Assembly (NCBI RefSeq): GCF_009801115.1 | Contig: NZ_VTOL01000003.1 | Location: 496,001 to 560,000 of the forward strand | Source: Dyadobacter sp. 3J3 | GTDB lineage: Bacteria > Bacteroidota > Bacteroidia > Cytophagales > Spirosomataceae | Direction: 5' to 3' | Length of the DNA: 64,000 bases | Shown: positions 34,631 through 44,169 of the stretch, in pieces | Layout: each line of letters starts with the position of its first letter | Numbering within the stretch: position 1 is the stretch's first letter | Notes under the pieces: generated by a model | The model's database searches: none | Told to the model about the DNA's origin: nothing | Seen by the model: only the letters and a program-made list of their open reading frames with translations | Translations under genes and position numbers: made by a program

Positions 34631-34826
34631 TGTTTGCACTGACTGGCAACGTGCGGCAGGGTTACTTATTTGTAGCTATTGATCATAACATGCAGTTGTA
34701 CAACAGCATGACTGTGGCATTCTCAAGTAAATCTGATAAAATCTCAATCGCTGCCGACGCTCAACCTCATCAGATCTGGCATAACTTTGACTCATCCACT
34801 AATGGATCAAAACTGTTTGTTAAACT

Positions 34827-35174
34827 ATGGACTACCAACCAATTCTTTTTCAGCTTTACCAAGATTTTAACGCTCGGCATGTTGATGCCGTCTTAGCCCA
34901 CATGCATACCAATGTGCAATGGCCAAAAGCCTTTGAGGGTGGTTACGTAAGTGGCCACGATGAAATACGAAAGTATTGGACAAGACAATGGACGGAGATA
35001 AATCCCACCGTTGATCCAACCGGATTTAAAGAAAGACAGGACGGAAAATTAGAAGTGACCGTTCACCAAATAGTAAAGGATTTGCAAGGTAAACTGATGT
35101 TCGATGGAACAGTAAAGCATATTTACACTCTACAAGACAATTTGCTCCGAAGAATGGATATTGAACTTGTATAA
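34827..35174 (+). CDS. SnoaL/NTF2-like protein
   Basis: The 115-residue protein has the SnoaL-like pattern: YQDFNARHVDAVLAHMHTNVQWPKAFEGGYVSGHDEIRKYWTRQW, with later strands KLEVTVHQIVKD and FDGTVKHIYTL. These small alpha+beta barrels act as isomerases, hydrolases or ligand-binding proteins; the substrate here is unknown. It stands alone on the plus strand after the ardA leader. Confidence 0.85.
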   Translation: MDYQPILFQLYQDFNARHVDAVLAHMHTNVQWPKAFEGGYVSGHDEIRKYWTRQWTEINPTVDPTGFKERQDGKLEVTVHQIVKDLQGKLMFDGTVKHIYTLQDNLLRRMDIELV

Positions 35175-35824
35175 TTGTAAATTTTGAAAGTGAGTCAAAA
35201 AACAGATTTACACCTATTTCTGACTTTATTCTCATAAAATAATCTAGGTTATACAACAACACATATGCTTCTAATTTAATTGTACATTTAAATTGTAACG
35301 TCATGAATGTTAATAGCTTAAAAAGAAATAAAAAAGTATAAGATCTGTACTTTTTAAGAGAAAAGTTGTAGAAATTTATCGTGCTGAAATATCGTAATTT
35401 CAAAGTGGTAAAATCACGCATTACCTGAACCAAGAAAAAGAAAAATTTGGAGTATAGACAGTACAGTTTAAGAATCGTATTTATTTGAGTTATCCCGATA
35501 TTGGGAAAATCTATAAATACGAACAATGTTTTTCCTTAGGGTTGTCTGGTTGTCTGGTTGTCTCACTAATTTAAATGATTCCCACTTCTACCATTTCACA
35601 AAGATTTGATGACTCACCTATCACTATCTCCCTATTGCTTTGGCCATCATAAATTATTCCGATCGTGATTAGGCTTTCAAAATTAACCCGAAGAGATACT
35701 GGTTTCAGAATACTTAGTGTCGATACTTTCAAATGAAGATTCGAATGTTTGAAAATCAGACAATTATCACATAATTAAGTATTTAAGAATGGTTAAATGC
35801 ATACATTTAACAAAGATTCATAGA
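35175..35824. other. 650-bp intergenic stretch with a short tandem repeat
   Basis: No convincing gene is present; an open frame on the minus strand (35026-35526) is hydrophobic and overlaps the SnoaL gene. The stretch is AT-rich. At 35541-35564 the 8-mer GTTGTCTG occurs three times in tandem (last base C). The promoter of the cyclase regulator must lie in the last 200 bp but no consensus match was found. Confidence 0.5.
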
Positions 35825-38800
35825 ATGAAAGATGAAAAAATAAGGCAACTGTCAGCCATAATGTTTACAGACATTGTCGGGTATACTGCTCTGATGCAAG
35901 GAGACGAAGAAATGGCAGTAAATGTCAGAAGCCGTCACCGGCAGATTTTTCAGAAACAACACGAACTGCATCAAGGCAAGATTTTACAGTACTATGGCGA
36001 TGGCACACTTAGTGTCTTTAAAAGTGCAATTCTCGCAGCCAAATGCGCCATCGAAATTCAGTTAGCTTTACAGGATAAAGATCCCGTTCCTTTAAGAATT
36101 GGTTTACATATAGGTGACATCGTTTTCGATAAAACAGAGGTGTATGGCGACGGTGTCAATTATGCGTCCCGGATCGAAAGCTTGTCGGTGGCAGGAGCCA
36201 TTCTTCTATCTAAGCCCTTGAACGATGAGCTCAAAAATCACAAATCGATTTCCACCACTTCTCTTGGCCACTTCGAACTTAAAAACATAACCCTTCCCGT
36301 TGAAGTATTTGCGATTACAAATGCCGGAATTGTGGTGCCTGATCCAGCGCAGCTGGAGGGGAAACAGAAAACAAGTAGCAACATACTTTTAACAAAACTC
36401 CATATTTCACAGCCAGGTCCCCAAACCGTTCATCGTTCAGAACTTTTTGAAAAACTGACAAAAGGCCTCCAGGTTAAACTAATGCTCATTTCGGCCCCGG
36501 CGGGCTTTGGTAAAACAACGCTGGTAAGTGATTGGATTATCCAGCAAAAAATCCCCTCGGTATGGTATTCCATTGATAGCAGCGACAATGATGTTTCTAA
36601 ATTTTGGGGCTATATCATCACCGCCATTCAGGGAATTTATCCTGAATTTGGTGAAAATACGATGAAACTGCTCCATTCTTCGAAGCCGGGGAATCACGAA
36701 TCTATTGTTCGGCTTATCATCAATGAAATAATTTCGCTTCCCAGGCATTTTTTATTGGCTTTGGATGATTTCCACCTTATAAATAACCGCGAAGTATTAG
36801 ACTTGTTTGCCTATTTCATTGAACATATACCTATTAACATTCACGTCGCCATCCTCACCCGTGCTGATCCGATTTTACCTCTTGCGAAATTGAGGAGCAG
36901 GCACCAGCTGGTGGAATTAAGGTCGGCCGATCTGAGTTTTTCCGGTAACGAAATACAATTTCTGTTCAACAAAAAACTTAAATTAAATCTGAGTCCTTCG
37001 GATGTTGAATCACTTGTTTTTAAAACCGAAGGCTGGATTGCCGGTTTGCAACTCATTGCCATTTCCCTTCGCGACCGGGAAGATGCGGCTACATTTATTC
37101 AGGAATTCAAAGGTGATAACCGGTATATCATGGATTACCTGATTGAGGAAGTTCTGAAAATACAAACGCCTGAAATCAGGGAATTTTTAATACAAACATC
37201 TCTGCTGGAGCAACTGTCGGGTCCGCTTTGCAACGCCATTCTGGACCGCTCGGACAGTCAATCGGTGCTGGAAATGCTTGAAAATAACAACATGTTTATT
37301 GTTTCCCTGGATTCGGACAGAAAATGGTACAGATACCATCACCTTTTTTCAGACCTGCTCAAACAACGCTTGTTTTTGCAGGGGAAGCCTCTTATTCAAT
37401 CGATTCATAATAAAGCAGGCGAATGGTTTGAGCAGAATAAAATGCTCCCGCTGGCCATTGAACATGTGCTTAAGACGCAGAATTTTGACAAAGCTATTCA
37501 GTTGTTGACAGAAATAACGGAGCAGATGTGGGAGAATGGTCAGCACTCTTCAATCATAAAATATGGGGATCTTTTGCCTGAAGATATTGTAAAACTATAT
37601 CCTGAATTTTCCTTATTCTACGCGTGGGTACTGGTAACGGCGGGTCAAATTCAAAAAGCTGGTCCTATTTTGGCCTGTGCCGAAAAACTGACCAGACTAC
37701 GCATTGAAGAAAATAAAACAAATCCTGAGATACTGCATTACCATAAGAAATTATTAGGCAAAATAGCTGTTGCCATTGCCTACCAGCAATCGTTTTTGGG
37801 CAACCCAGAGATCATTTTGGAATATTGCAGGATTGCAATGGAAAGCCTATCCGAGAACGATCCTCTATGGTTTAGCTGGGGCTGGTATGTGGTGGGTAAG
37901 GCGGAACTAGCTAACTCACAACTATTTGAAAGCACGGAAGCTTTTAAGAAGGCATTGGTATTTGGAAAAAAGTCTGGTAACATTTATCTCATGACCAGCA
38001 TTGCGATCAACCTCGGTTTCAATGAAGGCCGGTTGGGCCATTATAAAATTTCATACCAAAGGAGCGCCGATCTTTTGCAGTTTTTGAAAGATAGCGGCTA
38101 CGGTAATCTGGTCAAGACAGACTGGACTTTTGCCGTTCTATATGCGAACATGGCCGCTATCCAATACTTTTGGGCCGATCTGGAAGGGGCTTCTGAAAAC
38201 ATCAAAACCGCTTATAATCTGTGCATTAAAGAAGCGGATATCACTTCCAAAGTATTAGCTCTGGTGGTTTCCTCGGTAGTATTGCATGGGCAGGGAGATA
38301 TTATTGGTGCAGAAATCAAGGTGAAGGAATTGGAAGCAATTATGCAAAAAAATAAGGTTAACCCATTTCAGGAATCGATGTATATAGGCTGGAAAGCTAT
38401 TTTCCTGATTTTTCGAAACGAGCTTGACAAAGCGCGTGCTTTTTTAGAGGCGCACGGAATAGAGCCTGACAAAGTGGTTTCCTACGTCGAAGAGTACCGT
38501 TATTTTGCGTTTGCAATCCTGCTTATCGCGGAAAAGAAAATAGATGAAGCATTTCTGCTGGTTACGCAATTGTATGAAATGGCTATTGCGCAAAACCGGA
38601 TCGAGCGCATGATTGAAATCAAAATTCTACTCGCTGTGATTTTTCAAGCCACTGGCGAAAAAGAAAAAGCAATTTCGAGCCTGACCGAATCTTTAAATTT
38701 TGCTGCCCCGGCCGACATATTAATGTCTCATTTGAATTTCCTTGACCACATTAATCCCTTATTGCAGGAAGTATTCAAAAATCAGGCACGAGGAGAAACA

Positions 38801-39064
38801 AAGATCTCCAACGCATTTATCAATAAACTTAAAACTGCAATTGAAAAAAGGAAAACGGCTCCTTCCAATCATTTCAACCTTACCACACGTGACCTGGAAG
38901 CACTCCAGTTGATGGCGGTGAATCTTTCGAACCAGGAAATCGCCGACAAGCTGTTCATTTCTTTGAACACAGTGAAGACCCGGTTGAAAAATCTGTACGT
39001 AAAATTGGAGGTCGACAGCCGCAACAAAGCAGTCGATAAAGCTAAGGAAATGCGACTGATCTGA
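35825..39064 (+). CDS. class III nucleotide cyclase / MalT-like ATPase / LuxR-type regulator
   Basis: The 1079-residue protein combines three modules. Residues 1-170 are a class III cyclase with metal-binding Asp16 (FTDIVGY) and Asp59 (YYGDG) and the catalytic N112/R116 (VNYASRIESL), so it should be active. Residues about 190-500 are a MalT-type signal NTPase with Walker A APAGFGKT (224-231). Helical TPR-like repeats follow, and residues about 1010-1079 form a LuxR helix-turn-helix (LTTRDLEALQLMAVNLSNQEIADKLFISLNTVKTRL). I chose the start MKDEKIRQL; 12 more residues are possible upstream. It probably controls the genes that follow. Confidence 0.9.
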   Translation: MKDEKIRQLSAIMFTDIVGYTALMQGDEEMAVNVRSRHRQIFQKQHELHQGKILQYYGDGTLSVFKSAILAAKCAIEIQLALQDKDPVPLRIGLHIGDIVFDKTEVYGDGVNYASRIESLSVAGAILLSKPLNDELKNHKSISTTSLGHFELKNITLPVEVFAITNAGIVVPDPAQLEGKQKTSSNILLTKLHISQPGPQTVHRSELFEKLTKGLQVKLMLISAPAGFGKTTLVSDWIIQQKIPSVWYSIDSSDNDVSKFWGYIITAIQGIYPEFGENTMKLLHSSKPGNHESIVRLIINEIISLPRHFLLALDDFHLINNREVLDLFAYFIEHIPINIHVAILTRADPILPLAKLRSRHQLVELRSADLSFSGNEIQFLFNKKLKLNLSPSDVESLVFKTEGWIAGLQLIAISLRDREDAATFIQEFKGDNRYIMDYLIEEVLKIQTPEIREFLIQTSLLEQLSGPLCNAILDRSDSQSVLEMLENNNMFIVSLDSDRKWYRYHHLFSDLLKQRLFLQGKPLIQSIHNKAGEWFEQNKMLPLAIEHVLKTQNFDKAIQLLTEITEQMWENGQHSSIIKYGDLLPEDIVKLYPEFSLFYAWVLVTAGQIQKAGPILACAEKLTRLRIEENKTNPEILHYHKKLLGKIAVAIAYQQSFLGNPEIILEYCRIAMESLSENDPLWFSWGWYVVGKAELANSQLFESTEAFKKALVFGKKSGNIYLMTSIAINLGFNEGRLGHYKISYQRSADLLQFLKDSGYGNLVKTDWTFAVLYANMAAIQYFWADLEGASENIKTAYNLCIKEADITSKVLALVVSSVVLHGQGDIIGAEIKVKELEAIMQKNKVNPFQESMYIGWKAIFLIFRNELDKARAFLEAHGIEPDKVVSYVEEYRYFAFAILLIAEKKIDEAFLLVTQLYEMAIAQNRIERMIEIKILLAVIFQATGEKEKAISSLTESLNFAAPADILMSHLNFLDHINPLLQEVFKNQARGETKISNAFINKLKTAIEKRKTAPSNHFNLTTRDLEALQLMAVNLSNQEIADKLFISLNTVKTRLKNLYVKLEVDSRNKAVDKAKEMRLI

Positions 39065-39100
39065 GCAAAACCAGTCACAAATCCCGCCGAAATTCACCCT

Positions 39101-39128
39101 AAAAACCACCCGCCCGGGTGGTTTTTTT
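39101..39128 (+). terminator. rho-independent terminator after the cyclase regulator
   Basis: AAAAACCACCC pairs with GGGTGGTTTTT around a four-base GCCC loop and is followed by a T-run, so the regulator is transcribed separately from the next genes. Confidence 0.88.
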
Positions 39129-39173
39129 GTTTTGGGGCTCTCCTAATTTTGATCCTGTCAAAAAGGAACAAAT

Positions 39174-39380
39174 ATGAAAGGCTTTGCTGAAATAATAATA
39201 CAACAACAGCTTGATCTTCAATGGGAAGACCGCTTTGAGGGTATGACCATCTGTTACCGGGATAATCACACCATTTTACAGGGAACGCTCAAAGACCAGG
39301 CACATTTGCACGGCATTCTCAACGTCATCCGGGACTTAAATCTTAAACTCATTTCGGTCAATCTTCGGGAACCTGGCTAG
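39174..39380 (+). CDS. small hypothetical protein
   Basis: The 68-residue protein (MKGFAEIIIQQQLDLQWEDRFEGMTICYRDN...LKDQAHLHGILNVIRDLNLKLISVN) resembles small uncharacterised proteins that I know next to LuxR-type regulators in Bacteroidota, with the pattern GxxxDQAxLHGIL. The function is unknown. It precedes the TonB-dependent receptor by 54 bp and is probably co-transcribed with it. Confidence 0.65.
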   Translation: MKGFAEIIIQQQLDLQWEDRFEGMTICYRDNHTILQGTLKDQAHLHGILNVIRDLNLKLISVNLREPG

Positions 39381-39434
39381 CGATTCCTTGGCCATTTTAA
39401 CTGGTAAATTTCTTCAATTCAAATCCTCAAAATC

Positions 39435-41870
39435 ATGAAATACTTTTTCTTAACACTATTCCTACTTTCCTATTATCTCAGCCCGGTTTTTGGGCAACAG
39501 CTGTCCCAAACGGTAAGAGGAACTTTAACCGACGCAGACAGCCAGATGCCGCTTATCGGCGCAACGGTATTTGTATTGGGGTCCAATCCTGCGATTGCTA
39601 CTTTTACCGATGTGGATGGTAAATTCAGACTGAGCAACATTCCAATCGGGCGCATTACGCTGCAATTGTCTTATCTGGGTTACGAACGGAAAGCCATTCC
39701 TGATGTGGTCGTAAATTCGGGCAAGGAAGCCGTTTTGACTCTGAGTTTGCAGGAATCGGCAATAAAGCTGACGGAAGTATTGGTAACAGCCAACCAGGTG
39801 AAGGGCCAGGTGCAAAATGATATGGCGCTGGTAAGTGCCCGCTCCATTTCACCGGAAGAAACCAGCCGCTATGCCGGAGGATTCAACGATCCATCCGCAA
39901 TTGTATCAAATTTCGCAGGTGTTGCCAATAATCCAAATGGTAACAATGATATTATCGTCAGGGGCAACTCTCCAAAATATGTCCAGTGGCGGTTGGAAGG
40001 TACGCAGATCACTAATCCAAACCATTTTGCAGATCAGGGAGCGATCGGCGGAGGGTTAAGCACATTGAATAACAATATTCTGGCTACCTCCGACTTTTAC
40101 ACCGGTGCATTTTCAGCTGAATACGGGGATGTTTTGTCGGGTGTTTACGATGTTAAACTGAGGGCCGGAAATAACGAAAAGCTTGAATCTGTTGTGGGTG
40201 TAGGTATCCTGGGTACCGAAGCTACTGTTGAAGGACCATTCAAAAAAGGCTATGGAGGCTCTTTCCTGGTCAATTATAGGTATTCTACAATTTCCTTATT
40301 AACTGACCTGGGTTTAACGAAAGTAAAAGGCAACCCCAATTTTCAAGATGCAGCTTTTAAGATTGTGCTGCCAACTAAAAAAGCGGGCTCTTTTTCTCTT
40401 TTTGGATTGGGAGGAGCCAGCAACGCATTTTTAAAAGAGGTAAAACCCGAAGTTGCGGAAACGCCCGGCGACCGCTCAATGCTACCAGGAATCCGGGAAG
40501 ATCTTGAAAAAGGATCGTTCCTCTTGAACCTGGGCATGAACCATACGCTTCCGCTTGGCCCAAATAACTATCTGCATACCTCTATTTCTCATTCCCGGGA
40601 AGGCATAAAAGATCAGGTTTTCGAGTCCAATATACTGAAACAATATGATGCTACAGGGGAAATTCACCAAGATTCTGTGCTAAGTACGGCGGTCAATTAC
40701 AAAAGCCATTTGTTTAAATCCACCTACCGCGGTGCTTTCACTTACCACCATAAACTGGACGCCCGAAACAAAATCCAGATTGGCACCCAATACGCCCTGG
40801 TCGATTATAATTATCGTCAAAGTCAGTTAAATGCAGATTTTACCAGCCGGGTAGACTTACTGGATTTTCGGAAAATGATGGGTACCATCCGGAATTATGT
40901 CAGCTGGAAACACCGCTTCAATGAAGCGATTACGCTCGTGACCGGATTGCAAAACATGAACGTGCTGTATAATAAGAAGAGTACCATTGAACCTAGGATT
41001 TCTCTGAACTGGCAGGTCAACGCCACCAATTCATTTCAGGCTGGATATGGCAAACACAGCACGATGGAAAGCGCCCACAATTATTTTGCAAAAGTGACAG
41101 CCGCAGACGGAACGGTAAGCGAGCCAAATCATAATCTGGGATTGCTGAAAGCCCATCATTTTGTGCTCGGTTATCAAAAGCGGTTTTCGCAAAATCTGAC
41201 TGCCAGGGTGGAAACCTACTATCAGAACCTCTACAATTTGCCTGTCGAGAACAAATTGAACAGCACTTTTGCCACGATCAATGAAGGTCCGGATTTCAAC
41301 TATGTCGCATTGGTAAACAAAGGGACCGGCAAGAACTTCGGGGTGGAGCTGACTTTGGAAAGGTTTTCCAAGAACAACTTTTATTATCTGATAAATACGT
41401 CGCTATATAGTTCCACCTTCAAGACATTGGAAGGAAAACAACGTAATACGCCGTACAATGGGCATTATTTGGTGAATATATTATTCGGAAAAGAATTTGT
41501 AAAACTGGGCCGGAACAAAAATCAAACGCTGGGATTGAATTCAAAATTATTCCTGAGCGGTGCCAAAAACATCATTCCACTTTTACGAGATGAAAATGGA
41601 AAGCTGGCAGTTGACCCGGCCAGAAATCAATTCTGGGATACTTCAAAGGCATACGAAACCTCTCTGGGGGCGCTCTCCAAACTGGTCCTTTCGGTCAATT
41701 ACAAATGGGACAAGGCCAGGGCTACGCACGAGCTATTCCTGAACCTTGACAATGTCTCGAACGCCCAGGGAAAAATTACTGAATACTATGATCCTAGCAA
41801 GCCGGGGTCGATTGGTCATACAACACAACGAGGCCTGGTACCCAATCTGATGTACCGTTTATACTTCTAA
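39435..41870 (+). CDS. TonB-dependent receptor with carboxypeptidase-regulatory-like domain
   Basis: The 811-residue protein has a signal peptide (MKYFFLTLFLLSYYLSPVFG), a carboxypeptidase-regulatory-like domain (about 27-110, TVRGTLTDADSQMPLIGATVFV), a plug domain (about 130-240, with DIIVRGNSPKYVQWRLEG) and a beta-barrel ending in YRLYF with a C-terminal aromatic residue. It is an energy-dependent outer-membrane transporter; the substrate is unknown. No SusD partner is present, which argues against a standard glycan utilisation pair. The beta-barrel gene follows after 28 bp. Confidence 0.93.
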   Translation: MKYFFLTLFLLSYYLSPVFGQQLSQTVRGTLTDADSQMPLIGATVFVLGSNPAIATFTDVDGKFRLSNIPIGRITLQLSYLGYERKAIPDVVVNSGKEAVLTLSLQESAIKLTEVLVTANQVKGQVQNDMALVSARSISPEETSRYAGGFNDPSAIVSNFAGVANNPNGNNDIIVRGNSPKYVQWRLEGTQITNPNHFADQGAIGGGLSTLNNNILATSDFYTGAFSAEYGDVLSGVYDVKLRAGNNEKLESVVGVGILGTEATVEGPFKKGYGGSFLVNYRYSTISLLTDLGLTKVKGNPNFQDAAFKIVLPTKKAGSFSLFGLGGASNAFLKEVKPEVAETPGDRSMLPGIREDLEKGSFLLNLGMNHTLPLGPNNYLHTSISHSREGIKDQVFESNILKQYDATGEIHQDSVLSTAVNYKSHLFKSTYRGAFTYHHKLDARNKIQIGTQYALVDYNYRQSQLNADFTSRVDLLDFRKMMGTIRNYVSWKHRFNEAITLVTGLQNMNVLYNKKSTIEPRISLNWQVNATNSFQAGYGKHSTMESAHNYFAKVTAADGTVSEPNHNLGLLKAHHFVLGYQKRFSQNLTARVETYYQNLYNLPVENKLNSTFATINEGPDFNYVALVNKGTGKNFGVELTLERFSKNNFYYLINTSLYSSTFKTLEGKQRNTPYNGHYLVNILFGKEFVKLGRNKNQTLGLNSKLFLSGAKNIIPLLRDENGKLAVDPARNQFWDTSKAYETSLGALSKLVLSVNYKWDKARATHELFLNLDNVSNAQGKITEYYDPSKPGSIGHTTQRGLVPNLMYRLYF

Positions 41871-41898
41871 TCTCACCCATATCTAAAACACAAAACTT

Positions 41899-42582
41899 AT
41901 GAAACCTCTAACAAATACAGTCAAAAATCTGATTTTAAGCACATTGATCTCGTTGTCTATATCTGGCAGAACCTTTTCACAAACCACACGTTTTACCCTG
42001 TTGATAAACAATGTAAATGCAAATTTTAATTATGGAAAGTCAAACAGTACGCTGCACCCGTACAAAAAGAATTTTAAAGGATTGCAGCTAGGAGCGTCCT
42101 TTCAGGCGGGCATCACACCACATTTCTCCGTTTTAACAGAGCTTTATTTTGTAACAAAAGGCGGCTCGCTAAAAGAAAACAATCCGGTCACCTTCGATAA
42201 AACCAAACTTCGATTGAACACGCTGGAATTGCCAACACTTGCCCGAGTTCATTTCGGAAGGATATACATCAATTCCGGACCTTATGTTGCATACAATTTA
42301 TCCGGTCGTTTAAAAATCGATGGCTCCCCAAACTCATCGGAAAAGGCAAAGTCAATTTCATTCCAAAACACTCCTGATGGGTTTAGGCGTTGGGACTTCG
42401 GTGTGCAGGCGGGAGCAGGCTATATTTTCCCTTTCAAAAAAGCGAGTATCGTTCTGGATGTACGGTATGGTCATGGACTAACCAATATATCACGCGGCAT
42501 TGAACGCTATAACCGGGTTTTGAATATCAGTGTTCTTGTCTCCAAACCATGGAAAAAAAATCCGTTTAGTAAGCAAGGTTAA
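41899..42582 (+). CDS. outer-membrane beta-barrel protein (PorT-like)
   Basis: The 227-residue protein has a signal peptide (ending near SGRTFSQ) and alternating beta strands typical of small outer-membrane barrels: LQLGASFQAGITPHFSVLTELYFVTKGG, LELPTLARVHFGRIYINSGPYVAYNL and GVQAGAGYIFPF. It is likely an accessory protein of the TonB-dependent receptor upstream. The exact family was not determined. Confidence 0.82.
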   Translation: MKPLTNTVKNLILSTLISLSISGRTFSQTTRFTLLINNVNANFNYGKSNSTLHPYKKNFKGLQLGASFQAGITPHFSVLTELYFVTKGGSLKENNPVTFDKTKLRLNTLELPTLARVHFGRIYINSGPYVAYNLSGRLKIDGSPNSSEKAKSISFQNTPDGFRRWDFGVQAGAGYIFPFKKASIVLDVRYGHGLTNISRGIERYNRVLNISVLVSKPWKKNPFSKQG

Positions 42583-42871
42583 TTTTGGTGAGGCCAATTA
42601 TTATAACCATACAAACAGATTTTAAAAGTAAAATGGAAAAGAAAAATATATAACTGAAACTATTCAGCAACTCATTTGCAAAAATAATTTTAGGGGTTAC
42701 TGAATGCTTGGGGGGGGCGTTATAATCGGACAGGAAACCGCTGGAAAATTACTCGCTTTAAGCATGATAAGTTAATCATGCCTTACAGGAAAAAATAGTT
42801 GCCTGCGGGAAAACAAGACCAGACCCAAAAGCAAATATTTCACCACAATCAAAAAAATGGCTCAATAGGAT

Positions 42872-43750
42872 TTATTTGAAATTTTTTCTAAACAAATCAG
42901 GAGAATGCCCTGTATGCTTTTTAAAGAACCGGATGAAATAGGAAATATCATCGTAACCTAAATGCCAGGCAATATCCTTGATTTGGTTGGGTGTGGCCAG
43001 CAAATATCTTTTCGCTTCTAAAATAATTTGCTCATTAATTAAATCCCCTGTCGTCTTGCCAACCGACGCCTTGGTGATTGCATTCAGTTGATAGATGGAC
43101 AGGTTTAACAATTTAGCATATTGCGAAACTTTTTTGGTCTCAGTAATATTTGCTTCCAATAAAACCAGTAGTTCCTCATAACATTCCTGTGTGTACGTCG
43201 ATACCACCGATGAGACTTGCAAGGCGTTTTGGCTCTGCCTTACAAACTCAATAAAGAAAAGATCCATATTTGCTTTTATCGCCTGGGAATACCCTTCCTG
43301 CATTAAATTGTATTCGGTGAAACTGTTTGAAATATAAATAAGCAGTTTTTTAAAACGGTTTTCTTCCACTTCGCAATAGTTATTGGCGATTGCTTTCTTC
43401 CACCGCTGTTCTCCTATTGTGTTTTTTGGCTGGTAAAAGGAAATATCAAATTCAATAAGATAACCCGTAGAATCTGCTGTCAATTTGAGTTGATGAACTT
43501 GACCGGGTCGAAGAATAAACATTGCATTATCGTGAATTTCGTAATGCACAAAATCAATTTCATGAACACCCTGACCCTTTTCAATTGCCAGAATAAAGTA
43601 AAAGTTATGTTTGTGAAGATCGTGCACCAAATCATTTCCCATTAGGACTTCACTTATTTTTCTGATGCTAAACAAACCTGCATTGCTTTCCTGTCCGTGG
43701 GTGCCGGTAATATGCCTGATCGGAATGACCTTCATTGTTTTCTTTGACAT
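42872..43750 (-). CDS. AraC-family transcriptional regulator
   Basis: The 292-residue protein has an N-terminal cupin-like sensing domain (HNFYFILAIEKGQGVHEIDF, FILRPGQVHQL) and a C-terminal double helix-turn-helix (about 190-290: KVSQYAKLLNLSIYQLNAITKASVGKTTGDLINEQIILEAKRYLL, then IAWHLGYDDISYFIRFFKKHTGHSPDLFRK). It is transcribed away from the small membrane protein, flavoprotein and SDR genes and probably controls them. A 289-bp gap before it holds nothing recognised except a run of eight G near 42711. Confidence 0.92.
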   Translation of the reverse strand: MSKKTMKVIPIRHITGTHGQESNAGLFSIRKISEVLMGNDLVHDLHKHNFYFILAIEKGQGVHEIDFVHYEIHDNAMFILRPGQVHQLKLTADSTGYLIEFDISFYQPKNTIGEQRWKKAIANNYCEVEENRFKKLLIYISNSFTEYNLMQEGYSQAIKANMDLFFIEFVRQSQNALQVSSVVSTYTQECYEELLVLLEANITETKKVSQYAKLLNLSIYQLNAITKASVGKTTGDLINEQIILEAKRYLLATPNQIKDIAWHLGYDDISYFIRFFKKHTGHSPDLFRKNFK

Positions 43751-43927
43751 AGCTACTCCTTTCTATCCCTACAAAGCTTGCAATTTAGGATTAAAGCTAA
43801 GAAAATTACAGCAACATGTGTTTCAAATATATTTTAAGATAATCCTACACAACTCAATTTTTGTCCTATCCTTCAATCTCTTTCAGAAACTACTTTTGTA
43901 ACATACAAATCAATCACAAAGTAAAGC

Positions 43928-44158
43928 ATGACAACGAAAATAAAACTAATCGCGTCGTTAAAAATCTGGGTGGTGATCTATCCATCAATCACCCTTTTTC
44001 TCTATTTTCTGGGTGAGCCGCTATCCGTTTTGCCACTATATCAAAGAACCTTAATATTAACGATTTCATTGGTACCCTGGATCACATTTGTTGGATTGCC
44101 TTTGGTGAATCGTCTAGTCGATTTGACTACGTATAGAGATGAAAACAAAAAAGTATAA
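43928..44158 (+). CDS. small two-segment membrane protein
   Basis: The 76-residue protein has two hydrophobic segments (about 10-28 and 40-60: VVIYPSITLFLYFLG and TLILTISLVPWITFVGLPLV). It was not assigned to a family. The flavoprotein gene starts 11 bp later, so the two form an operon divergent from the AraC regulator. Confidence 0.65.
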   Translation: MTTKIKLIASLKIWVVIYPSITLFLYFLGEPLSVLPLYQRTLILTISLVPWITFVGLPLVNRLVDLTTYRDENKKV

Positions 44159-44169
44159 CCTTCTAGAAT

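Noticed and set aside
34446..34649. N-terminal extension of ArdA
   Set aside because: The open frame upstream of 34430 crosses a hairpin-rich GC block; ArdA similarity starts just after the internal ATG.
35026..35526. 166-codon hydrophobic frame on the minus strand
   Set aside because: It overlaps the SnoaL gene, is driven by AT-rich sequence and resembles no protein family.
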